Shown one piece after another: positions 1 through 5,555 of a stretch of 6,137 bases of DNA. Where the stretch lies: NCBI GenBank assembly GCA_937896705.1, contig CALBOC010000378.1, positions 1 to 6,137 on the forward strand. Reading direction: 5' to 3'. Source of the stretch: an uncultured Micrococcaceae bacterium (GTDB lineage Bacteria > Actinomycetota > Actinomycetes > Actinomycetales > Micrococcaceae). The position numbers and the translations under genes are program-made. Position 1 is the stretch's first letter, and each line of letters begins with the position of its first letter. The notes beneath the pieces are model-generated. The model worked only from the letters and a program-made list of their open reading frames with translations, ran no database searches and had not been told where the DNA came from.

Positions 1-6
1 AAACAT
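1..6 (-). CDS. mraZ: MraZ, first two codons only (gene runs off left edge)
   Basis: Reading leftwards, the window ends with ATG TTT (Met-Phe), and MraZ proteins almost always begin Met-Phe-Leu-Gly. A GGAGG ribosome binding site lies 9 bases upstream, and about 70-95 bases upstream are three tandem GTGGRG boxes, the known target of MraZ itself. MraZ is a SpoVT/AbrB-fold DNA-binding protein that forms rings, represses its own operon and is usually the first gene of the dcw (division and cell wall) cluster, followed by rsmH, ftsL and ftsI. Only two codons are visible, so the identification rests on the operator, the ribosome binding site and conserved actinobacterial gene order (DUF3040 and mraZ are close neighbours in M. 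tuberculosis). What lies beyond the edge is inferred. Confidence 0.75.
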
Positions 7-15
7 GTGGCACAA

Positions 16-20
16 CCTCC
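16..20 (-). promoter_or_regulatory. Ribosome binding site of mraZ
   Basis: GGAGG on the minus strand, 9 bases before the ATG at 6-4. It supports translation starting at the very left edge of the window. Confidence 0.75.
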
Positions 21-72
21 AGCGTGGTGCTAATCCCTTTGCTCAAGCTTCGCGATCACCGTCCTCTTCGTG

Positions 73-98
73 CTCCACTTTACCCCACTTTGCCCCAC
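73..98 (-). promoter_or_regulatory. MraZ operator: three GTGGRG boxes with exact 10-bp period
   Basis: On the minus strand there are GTGGGG (98-93), GTGGGG (88-83) and GTGGAG (78-73), separated by CAAA and TAAA. Tandem G-rich hexamers repeating every 10 bp, one helical turn, are the established MraZ recognition pattern upstream of mraZ in both proteobacteria and actinobacteria. The boxes lie 67-92 bases before the mraZ start, where bound MraZ would repress its own operon. The third box is slightly diverged (A for G at position 5). Confidence 0.85.
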
Positions 99-252
99 AT
101 TCAATACATGTCAGCCCCTTCTTCGGCATTTCGTGAGAATTTCCCATTCGTCGGCGACAGGTACAATTTCTCCAACTGCGGCGCCGTGACTGGGGGGATC
201 GATTTACTGGGCCGAGGTGGAGCATTATGGTGAGGCAGATGGAGGGCAAGGA

Positions 253-258
253 ATTATA
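253..258 (-). promoter_or_regulatory. Candidate -10 element (TATAAT) facing mraZ
   Basis: The minus strand reads TATAAT exactly, inside the AT-richest part of the intergenic region. No good TTGACA-like hexamer lies 16-18 bases upstream, so it would be a weak -35 promoter or need an activator. Transcription from about position 246 would give mraZ a leader of roughly 240 bases, with the MraZ operator inside it. Confidence 0.35.
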
Positions 259-261
259 AAA

Positions 262-285
262 AGTGACTATAGTGACAGAAGTGCA
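262..285. repeat. 9-bp-period short repeat (AGTGAC, AGTGAC, AGTGCA)
   Basis: On the plus strand AGTGAC occurs at 262-267 and 271-276, and AGTGCA at 280-285, each 9 bases apart. The first two copies enclose the 8-bp palindrome ACTATAGT (266-273). The repeat sits directly upstream of the TATAAT at 258-253 on the minus strand, where a -35 element would be, so it could be a regulator site. I do not recognise the regulator. Confidence 0.35.
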
Positions 286-340
286 AATTGGTGATTGGTC
301 CAGCAGATATACCCCCCGAAAAGAGCCGGCGAGCGCAGTG

Positions 341-356
341 GTGGAGTGAAGTGGGG
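341..356 (+). promoter_or_regulatory. Second MraZ-type box pair, facing the lipoprotein gene
   Basis: The plus strand has GTGGAG (341-346) and GTGGGG (351-356) separated by TGAA. This is the same hexamer family, same 4-base spacer length, same 10-bp period and a similar spacer (TAAA or CAAA in the main operator), but on the opposite strand. It lies 135-150 bases upstream of the lipoprotein start. The pattern match is direct; binding by MraZ is inferred. Confidence 0.5.
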
Positions 357-359
357 ACG

Positions 360-385
360 GCCCCTCTCTCCGAGAGACGAGGGGC
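360..385. other. Strong hairpin in the lipoprotein/mraZ control region
   Basis: GCCCCTC (360-366) pairs with GAGGGGC (379-385). Above a single unpaired C378, TCTC (367-370) pairs with GAGA (374-377), closing a three-base loop at 371-373. This gives 11 base pairs, mostly GC. No T-run follows on either strand, so it is not a standard intrinsic terminator. It begins 4 bases after the second MraZ-type box. Confidence 0.5.
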
Positions 386-404
386 ATAGCTGCATCTGAC
401 TGTG

Positions 405-433
405 TCGTCACTGCTGGGTGCGGTCGCTAGGAT
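405..433 (+). promoter_or_regulatory. Weak candidate promoter for the lipoprotein gene
   Basis: TCGTCA (405-410) and TAGGAT (428-433) are separated by 17 bases; each matches four of six positions of the vegetative consensus. Transcription near 440 would give a leader of about 50 bases. The match is weak and was picked by eye. Confidence 0.25.
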
Positions 434-474
434 GGAGCCGTATCAAGCTCCAATATTGTTTTTCCGGTAGCCCA

Positions 475-480
475 AAGGGA
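475..480 (+). promoter_or_regulatory. Ribosome binding site supporting the TTG start at 491
   Basis: AAGGGA ends 10 bases before the TTG at 491-493. No ATG or GTG lies in frame between the upstream stop (428-430) and 491. The next in-frame ATG (557) would leave a signal peptide with no positive charge, so TTG is preferred. Confidence 0.5.
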
Positions 481-490
481 AAGTCGTACA

Positions 491-2524
491 TTGCAAATCG
501 CCCAGATCAGCGCCAACCCGTCGGCGGACCGCCGCGGCTCTGGCACGCGTATTTTGATGATGCTTGCGACCTTATGCGCGGTGGTTTTGACTGCCTGTGG
601 GGCGGATGTTAACTCGCGGTTGGATCTGCAGCCCGATTATTCCGGCCAGCGTCTGTTCGTGCTCACCATGGCTGACAACGATCTGAATGCTTTGTCTGGA
701 GGTGTGGAGGCTGCGGAACGAGCTCTTGAGATGCATACGCCCGAAGTGCTGATCTTTGAGGGAGTCGAGGCGGAGGACGAGGGGTATAGCGCCACTTTTA
801 CGATGCCGTTCAATAGCCTGGAGGACTACCAGAACAAAATCTCCGCGTTGCTTGACGCCTCAAATGTGCCGGCAGCCGAACAGGATATGACTATCCAAGC
901 GGATGATCAAGCGCTCAGAACGAGTTTGACCTTCGAAGAGAGCTTCTACAACGATGATTTGATGGGCTGGGCAGCGGAAGCTCTGATCGCCGAAGAGGTA
1001 GTCTCCCCCTCGACCACGGTGTTCACGTCGAATGGCACCGCCACGGTGATGTTCGATGGAGAAGAGGTCGAAACGTCCACTTCCCTCCCTCGCATTGATT
1101 TCAGCGTGACACAGGATCGCCGGTTTGCTGAAATCGGTCTGGACTTCGAAATTCTTGAGTCCGGCGACGTTCACATTGCGATGTCCTATCTGGTTTCTGA
1201 TGAATACCAGCAGGTTCAAAATGACTTCCTTACTGAACAAGTCGAACAGCTAGACCAACTCGATGGTCTCGAGGGCCAAGTCCAAGATTCAGGGCCGGTA
1301 GAGCCAGCAGATGCCAGCGGCGAGGTGCGAGAAATCGCGGCTACCTTTACTACCCCTGCTGCCGTGACCCAGGGCATCCAATTACTCCTGGCCAACGACA
1401 ATGCTTCGTTTGAGATCCTCGAACAAAGCGCGCAAGGATCTTTGGATACCGCGGTGCGATATGTGGGGACAAATTGGAGCTGCGAGGCCATTTGTGACCC
1501 TAATAATCTTCAGCAGTTAGACGGTGACACCGAATACCCTGAACATTGGGAACTCACCGAGCAGCGCAGACAAAACGGGGAGCTGATCTTAGAGTTCAAC
1601 CGCGGCATGCCGTTAGATTCGCTGACATCGTCGACTCAGCTGAATCTTTCAGGCAGCATGGTTCATCGCTTTGAATACGTGGTCGATAACGAAACACAGC
1701 AGGGTCACGAAGATGCGGTGGCGGACCGTTTCGCGCCGCCTGCAAATACTGGCTCCTTTAATACGACCGTTCGTGATGCGACCACCTTATATACCGTCAC
1801 GTTTGAAGCAAATAACGCAGCTGAGCTTACGACGCTGTTGAACGACTATTTAGCGGCGAAGGACATCGACGAACAGATCACGCTCAACCATGGGTCGCTG
1901 ACCGGTTTATGGGCCTCATATGAGGTCCAAGCCGATCTCTCAGCGGTGTGGGAGTTAGCCACCGGTGGTGTGGAAGGAGCGGCCGTTTTTGAGATAGTGT
2001 TACCGGCGATGCACTCCGGGGAAGCGGAAAACGCCATCGAGTCGGGACGGACCGTGGTCATTGACGATCCAGATGGCCATTTCCTAGTCACTGCCAGCGG
2101 TCCAACCCTCACAACGGTGTGGGTCGCAGTCATTGTTCTCCTGCTATTGGCAGTAATTGTCACCTTACTGATCCGCACTCGCCGCGCTGCCATGCGGGTG
2201 TGGTCTATCGCGTCTCCACAAGCCGAAGGTCAGCCGTACAACGTGCAGGGACCAAGAGATACGCTAACCGAAACTGAGATTCTCGCTTCGCCAATGGCCC
2301 CAGGGCCCTATGCTTCAGAAACCACGAAGTTGAACGACGGCCCAGTATCTGAACAAGCCCGGAGCAGCCAGCAGACCGACAGTTTTCCCGAGGTCCCTAT
2401 TCCTTCGCCAACTGATTACGAGCAGTTGCAGCAAAAACTCGATGAACCCAAGGGGTCTTCGGATAACGACTCCGCGCCTGAGTCCACACCAGATGACGAT
2501 TCTGACCCGAACAAAAACGCGTAG
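491..2524 (+). CDS. Large lipoprotein with three internal repeats and a C-terminal membrane segment (LppM-like position)
   Basis: A 677-residue exported protein of unknown function. The N-terminus has arginines (R14, R15, R20), a hydrophobic stretch (21-35) and a lipobox LTAC with C36 as the lipidated residue, so it should be a secreted lipoprotein. The ectodomain (about 37-540) contains three similar strand-helix-strand units starting near residues 99, 281 and 433, each opening with a strand ending in TF followed by a helix. C331 and C335 could form a disulfide. A membrane segment spans about 541-561, followed by RTRR (562-565) and an acidic, Ser/Thr/Pro-rich cytoplasmic tail of about 110 residues. 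In M. tuberculosis the lipoprotein LppM (Rv2171, DUF3153, also with a C-terminal membrane anchor) lies in the equivalent neighbourhood but is about a third of this length. Kinship to LppM is an inference from position and architecture. The gene is monocistronic, closed by the terminator at 2546-2571. Confidence 0.85.
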   Translation: MQIAQISANPSADRRGSGTRILMMLATLCAVVLTACGADVNSRLDLQPDYSGQRLFVLTMADNDLNALSGGVEAAERALEMHTPEVLIFEGVEAEDEGYSATFTMPFNSLEDYQNKISALLDASNVPAAEQDMTIQADDQALRTSLTFEESFYNDDLMGWAAEALIAEEVVSPSTTVFTSNGTATVMFDGEEVETSTSLPRIDFSVTQDRRFAEIGLDFEILESGDVHIAMSYLVSDEYQQVQNDFLTEQVEQLDQLDGLEGQVQDSGPVEPADASGEVREIAATFTTPAAVTQGIQLLLANDNASFEILEQSAQGSLDTAVRYVGTNWSCEAICDPNNLQQLDGDTEYPEHWELTEQRRQNGELILEFNRGMPLDSLTSSTQLNLSGSMVHRFEYVVDNETQQGHEDAVADRFAPPANTGSFNTTVRDATTLYTVTFEANNAAELTTLLNDYLAAKDIDEQITLNHGSLTGLWASYEVQADLSAVWELATGGVEGAAVFEIVLPAMHSGEAENAIESGRTVVIDDPDGHFLVTASGPTLTTVWVAVIVLLLLAVIVTLLIRTRRAAMRVWSIASPQAEGQPYNVQGPRDTLTETEILASPMAPGPYASETTKLNDGPVSEQARSSQQTDSFPEVPIPSPTDYEQLQQKLDEPKGSSDNDSAPESTPDDDSDPNKNA

Positions 2525-2545
2525 CGGAGGTCGCTCGGAAACAAA

Positions 2546-2571
2546 AAACCCGCAGATAATACTGCGGGTTT
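2546..2571. terminator. Bidirectional intrinsic terminator
   Basis: A perfect 10-bp stem (AAACCCGCAG at 2546-2555 with CTGCGGGTTT at 2562-2571) has a 6-base loop. The T-tract is TTTCTTT rightwards and TTTTTTGTTT leftwards. It lies 22 bases after the lipoprotein stop and 35 bases beyond the DUF3040 stop, so it serves both convergent genes, and looks stronger for the minus strand. Confidence 0.9.
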
Positions 2572-2605
2572 CTTTGTGAAGGGCAAGTGCCAGGGTCTGA
2601 AAAAA

Positions 2606-2986
2606 TTACTGCTGGCGCCGTCGTTCGTCCCAGCGTGACTCAAGCCCTTCCATGAAGCCTTGATTCGACTTTGTATTTCCGGACCCACCACGGCCTCCGG
2701 ACTTGCTTGGAGGTTTCGTAGTCCGTTTCGTCGCTAAGTAGATACCGCCGCCCATGATGATAAAGCCGACGATGCCCAACCAGATGGCGTCGATTGTGAC
2801 TCCGGTGAGCAGCACGACGATACCGATGGTGGCGGTTAACACACCGAGTACGATATTGCGTGTAGAAAATCGACGCATCGGGCCCTTTGCGTGCATCTGC
2901 ATTTGCGACGCAAACTTTGGGTCCTCGGAAATCAACTGAGATTCAATCTCAGCAAAGACCTCTTGCTCTCTATCTGATAAGCCCAT
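2606..2986 (-). CDS. DUF3040 family membrane protein
   Basis: A 126-residue protein of the actinobacterial DUF3040 family (M. tuberculosis Rv2169c is the neighbourhood counterpart). The N-terminus MGLSDREQEVFAEIE followed by LISEDPKFAS (19-28) is the family's hallmark: a short amphipathic helix and an EDPKFA motif. Two membrane segments follow (about 44-63 and 66-86), then a basic Gly/Ser-rich linker and a conserved C-terminal FMEGLESRWDERR element (111-123). Both ends are expected in the cytoplasm. The molecular function is unknown. The frame is open to 3022, but the ATG at 2986 is chosen because it gives the family N-terminus and has GGAGG 5 bases upstream. It lies 121 bases downstream of dinB on the same strand with no terminator between, so readthrough is possible, and it may also have its own promoter. 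Confidence 0.92.
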   Translation of the reverse strand: MGLSDREQEVFAEIESQLISEDPKFASQMQMHAKGPMRRFSTRNIVLGVLTATIGIVVLLTGVTIDAIWLGIVGFIIMGGGIYLATKRTTKPPSKSGGRGGSGNTKSNQGFMEGLESRWDERRRQQ

Positions 2987-2991
2987 GGTTG

Positions 2992-2996
2992 CCTCC
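2992..2996 (-). promoter_or_regulatory. Ribosome binding site deciding the DUF3040 start
   Basis: GGAGG on the minus strand, 5 bases before ATG at 2986. It favours this start over the upstream one at 3022, which would add 12 residues not typical of the family. Confidence 0.8.
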
Positions 2997-3043
2997 ACAT
3001 GTGTTACCGAAAACTCGTCCAATCTTCGGTTGAGTTTGTTTCT

Positions 3044-3049
3044 ATTCTA
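3044..3049 (-). promoter_or_regulatory. Candidate -10 element for the DUF3040 gene
   Basis: TAGAAT on the minus strand, in an AT-rich stretch about 58 bases before the start codon. There is no convincing -35 hexamer at the right distance. Expected transcription start is near 3037. Confidence 0.3.
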
Positions 3050-3107
3050 AAGTTTTTGCCTGATGTTTTGCTGAGATTGTCACACGGTGAAGCGCAACTA
3101 GCAACAC

Positions 3108-4388
3108 CTAACCATCTGACATTCGCTGGGTACGTTCGTGTCGCAACAACGAAGCTGGCTTGATCGCAGCGTCTGGGAATTTCTTGGCTACATCGTCCAA
3201 AATACGGTCTGTCGAGTCCCAGGCTGGGTGCGGTTCCGTAGCGGCATCGGCAGTTTCCATTTCAAAAAGCGACTCTTGCTGGATCGTCGGCCTCTGTTCG
3301 GTGGGTTCGGCCACTTTATCGGCGCGCACACCTAACAGCCGCACCGGATGCCACCGGGTAGTCAGGAGCTCATCGAGCAGGGGTTTTGCATGATTGAAAA
3401 ATACCGCACCTGAGGTAGCCGGTGTAGCTAGGGACAGTGATTTGGTTCGCGTGCTGAAATCTACGTCCTTGAGTTTGACGCTTATCCCCCTGGCTTCCAG
3501 CCCATCGTGTCGCACCCGCCGGGCACACTCGTAGGCTAAATCCAGCAGGTACTTTTCTAACTCCTGCGGGTTGGTGACATCGTATTCAAAGGTATGCTCC
3601 ACCGAGACGGATTTCGCATCTTGGCGCGGCTCGACACGTCTGGGATCGTCTCCGCGTGCCAGCGCGACGATCTGCGGCCCGGCTGCCCCCAGCCAGCGAC
3701 GCATTCGTTCTGGGTCACGTTTTGCCAGATCGCCTACGGTGTAGATATCTGCGTTGTTGAGGCGCTGCAAAAGTTTCGGACCGATCCCCCAGATCACCCC
3801 GACAGGCAGCGGTGCAAGATAGGCGCGCGTTTGGGCTGCCGGTACCACGCCGATGCCATCTGGCTTGGAACGATCGGACAGAATCTTTGCTACCGATTTG
3901 TTCGCCGCGACCCCAACGGTAGACGGTAAGCCTGTGGCTTCTCGGACTCGTGTCTTGATAAGTGTCGCTATTTGGGCAGGTGTTCCCAATCGACGACGGG
4001 CCCCCGACACGTCGATAAATGCTTCGTCAATGGATAACTGCTCCACCGCGGGAGTGACGTCTTGCAGCACGCTCATGACCTGGCGTGAGGCTTGCGTATA
4101 TTTTTCTCTGCTGGGTTCGATCACGACCAGCCGGGGATATAGGTTCAACGCGTGTGCCATCGGCATGGCCGAGCGAATGCCGAATTTCCGGGCCTCGTAC
4201 GATGCGGACGTGACCACTGATCGGCCAGACTTTCCACCCACGACCGCCGGGATTCCACGAAGCTCTGGTTGCTCGAGTAGCTCTACCGAGAGAAAGAAGG
4301 CATCCATATCAAGATGCAAGATGGTGGACTCCCAGGACTCATCAGCCCAGGGTGGGCGCGATGTGGATTGTTGACCCGTGGAGACCAT
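3108..4388 (-). CDS. dinB: DNA polymerase IV (Y-family, translesion synthesis)
   Basis: A 426-residue Y-family polymerase that copies past damaged template bases. The palm motif LDMDAFF holds metal ligand D27 and the steric-gate phenylalanine F32, which excludes ribonucleotides. SYEARKFGIRS (63-73) contacts the incoming nucleotide, and SIDEAFIDV (119-127) supplies catalytic D121 and E122. GVAANKSVAKILSDRSKPDG (159-178) is the conserved palm/thumb segment, and WGIGPKLLQRL (200-210) the thumb helix-hairpin-helix. The little-finger domain follows, then QESLF (371-375), a textbook beta-clamp binding motif, and a tail of about 50 residues common in actinobacterial DinB. All key residues are intact. 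It is longer than E. coli Pol IV (351) because of an N-terminal extension of about 19 residues and the tail. No ribosome binding site precedes the ATG, and a -10 hexamer lies 6 bases upstream, so the mRNA is probably leaderless. No LexA-type box was found near it. Confidence 0.96.
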   Translation of the reverse strand: MVSTGQQSTSRPPWADESWESTILHLDMDAFFLSVELLEQPELRGIPAVVGGKSGRSVVTSASYEARKFGIRSAMPMAHALNLYPRLVVIEPSREKYTQASRQVMSVLQDVTPAVEQLSIDEAFIDVSGARRRLGTPAQIATLIKTRVREATGLPSTVGVAANKSVAKILSDRSKPDGIGVVPAAQTRAYLAPLPVGVIWGIGPKLLQRLNNADIYTVGDLAKRDPERMRRWLGAAGPQIVALARGDDPRRVEPRQDAKSVSVEHTFEYDVTNPQELEKYLLDLAYECARRVRHDGLEARGISVKLKDVDFSTRTKSLSLATPATSGAVFFNHAKPLLDELLTTRWHPVRLLGVRADKVAEPTEQRPTIQQESLFEMETADAATEPHPAWDSTDRILDDVAKKFPDAAIKPASLLRHERTQRMSDG

Positions 4389-4394
4389 GTATCA

Positions 4395-4400
4395 ATACTA
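4395..4400 (-). promoter_or_regulatory. Candidate -10 element for a leaderless dinB transcript
   Basis: TAGTAT on the minus strand (five of six matches to TATAAT) ends 6 bases before the A of the dinB ATG at 4388, so transcription would start at or next to the start codon. The best -35 at 17 bases is poor (TCAACC). Confidence 0.45.
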
Positions 4401-4458
4401 CGTGGTGAGGCCGGTAAGGTTGAGGTGAAGATGGCGTGAGCTGATGATTTCAGCAGGC

Positions 4459-4463
4459 AGGAG
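4459..4463 (+). promoter_or_regulatory. Ribosome binding site deciding the polyprenyl synthase start
   Basis: AGGAG lies 10 bases before GTG at 4474-4476. The longer in-frame option, ATG at 4444, has no comparable site and would put this motif inside the coding sequence. Confidence 0.7.
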
Positions 4464-4473
4464 AATCAACACC

Positions 4474-5550
4474 GTGACAACGCTGGACGCATCGTGGTTT
4501 TGCACCCAACTCGCAGATCGGATGCAAGAACTGTTAGCTGATTACCGGAGCCAGGCGACCACGATCGCGCAGGCTTCGGACCCTCTGGTGTCTTCCATTG
4601 CAAAGCTCGTAGAAAACGGCAAACGGTTGCGGGCGCTATTGGCATGGTGGGGATGGCAGGGCGCAGGCGGAGAAGCCGATGATGCGCGCATTATCGACGC
4701 AGGTGTTTCACTGGAACTTTTTCAAGCCGCAGCACTCATTCACGATGATGTATTAGACCGTTCGGATACTCGTCGTGGTCAGCCATCGGTGCATAAGAGT
4801 TTTGAACGCCTTCACCACCAGAACCGCTGGGCTCAAGACGGTGCGCATTTTGGGGTCTCGGCTGCGATCCTGGCGGGTGACGTGGCGTTAGGGATAAGCG
4901 AAGAGGTGTTTTCCACGACCGCCGATGCCACTGCTTTTGCGGCACCGGCCCGTGAGGCCTTCCATGCCATGCGGTTCGAAGTGATGACCGGACAGTATCT
5001 CGACATCCTGGCTGAAGCGAACATCTCAGACGATCCAGCGATTGCCTTGGATCAAGCCAGAACCGTACTGCAATATAAATCAGCGCACTATTCGGCTGTT
5101 TGGCCCTTCGAAATTGGAGCCCTGCTGGCAGGTGCCGATGAAACAACTCTGCGCGCTTATCGTGAGTTTTCCCTCCCGTTAGGACTCGCCTTCCAGTTGG
5201 GCGATGATCTCCTGGGAGTGTTTGGCGACCCGGAGATGACAGGCAAGCCTTCAGGGGATGATCTCTTAGAAGGCAAACGGACCGAACTCATCGCTCATGC
5301 GTTAGCAAATCTCTCGGAAGACGATGCTCAAATGCTCAACAATTTTTTGATGCACCCCGAAGCGAGCCCGTACACGGTAGAAGAGGTTCAACAGCTTGTT
5401 CAGTCCTCGGGAGCTAAAGATACCGTTGAAGCCGAGATCCACCGTCTCGGCGAGCAGACGTACACCGCCCTGGATCGTTTGCAGTTAGAGGACGAAGTCC
5501 GGGTTGGACTCCAGACCCTGGTGGCGGGTCTCCTGGGCCGCCAGCGCTAA
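4474..5550 (+). CDS. Polyprenyl (geranylgeranyl-type) diphosphate synthase, IdsA2-like
   Basis: A 358-residue trans-prenyltransferase that adds isopentenyl diphosphate units to an allylic diphosphate in the cytoplasm. GKRLR (49-53) is the isopentenyl diphosphate site. The first aspartate-rich motif is DDVLD (91-95), followed by the RR pair (100-101) for the diphosphate. GQYLD (173-177) and K202 are typical. The second aspartate-rich region is GDDLLGVFGD (243-252), with Gly in place of the last Asp, as is common in actinobacterial members, followed by KPSGDDLLEGKRT (258-270). Residues 4 and 5 before the first motif are alanines, with a Phe at 8 before, which leaves room for a product of C20 or longer; product length cannot be fixed by reading. 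The M. tuberculosis neighbour at this locus is idsA2 (Rv2173). The GTG start is set by the ribosome binding site at 4459. It is divergent from dinB and ends 5 bases from the convergent next gene. Confidence 0.93.
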   Translation: MTTLDASWFCTQLADRMQELLADYRSQATTIAQASDPLVSSIAKLVENGKRLRALLAWWGWQGAGGEADDARIIDAGVSLELFQAAALIHDDVLDRSDTRRGQPSVHKSFERLHHQNRWAQDGAHFGVSAAILAGDVALGISEEVFSTTADATAFAAPAREAFHAMRFEVMTGQYLDILAEANISDDPAIALDQARTVLQYKSAHYSAVWPFEIGALLAGADETTLRAYREFSLPLGLAFQLGDDLLGVFGDPEMTGKPSGDDLLEGKRTELIAHALANLSEDDAQMLNNFLMHPEASPYTVEEVQQLVQSSGAKDTVEAEIHRLGEQTYTALDRLQLEDEVRVGLQTLVAGLLGRQR

Positions 5551-5555
5551 AAAAG

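Larger units (their letters stand above)
7..490. other. Divergent intergenic control region between mraZ and the lipoprotein gene
   Basis: Nearly 490 bases lie between two divergent starts with no convincing gene. The open frames here (for example 24-233 plus and 43-411 minus) have no family resemblance, no good ribosome binding site and run across the operator boxes. What it does hold is listed separately: mraZ ribosome binding site and operator, a TATAAT hexamer facing mraZ, a 9-bp-period repeat, a second pair of MraZ-type boxes, a hairpin and a weak promoter for the rightward gene. Runs of six G (192-197) and six C (312-317) are also present, without a structure I can support. Confidence 0.7.

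Noticed and set aside
192..317. Runs of six G and six C that could suggest a 6C-type RNA
   Set aside because: The 6C motif needs two stem-loops with C-rich loops on one strand; here the runs are on opposite strands and no such stems are visible.
43..411. 122-codon open frame on the minus strand upstream of mraZ
   Set aside because: It crosses the MraZ operator and the hairpin, has no recognisable protein pattern or ribosome binding site, and ends before mraZ; the region reads as control sequence.
24..612. Small plus-strand frames at 24-233 and 418-612
   Set aside because: Neither has a plausible start signal or protein pattern; the second overlaps the signal peptide region of the lipoprotein gene in another frame.
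3853..4374. 173-codon plus-strand frame opposite dinB, and similar long antisense frames inside other genes
   Set aside because: They mirror strongly supported genes with intact motifs and have no independent evidence.
4386..4473. LexA (SOS) box search in the dinB/polyprenyl synthase intergenic region
   Set aside because: No GAAC-N4-GTTC-like palindrome is present.
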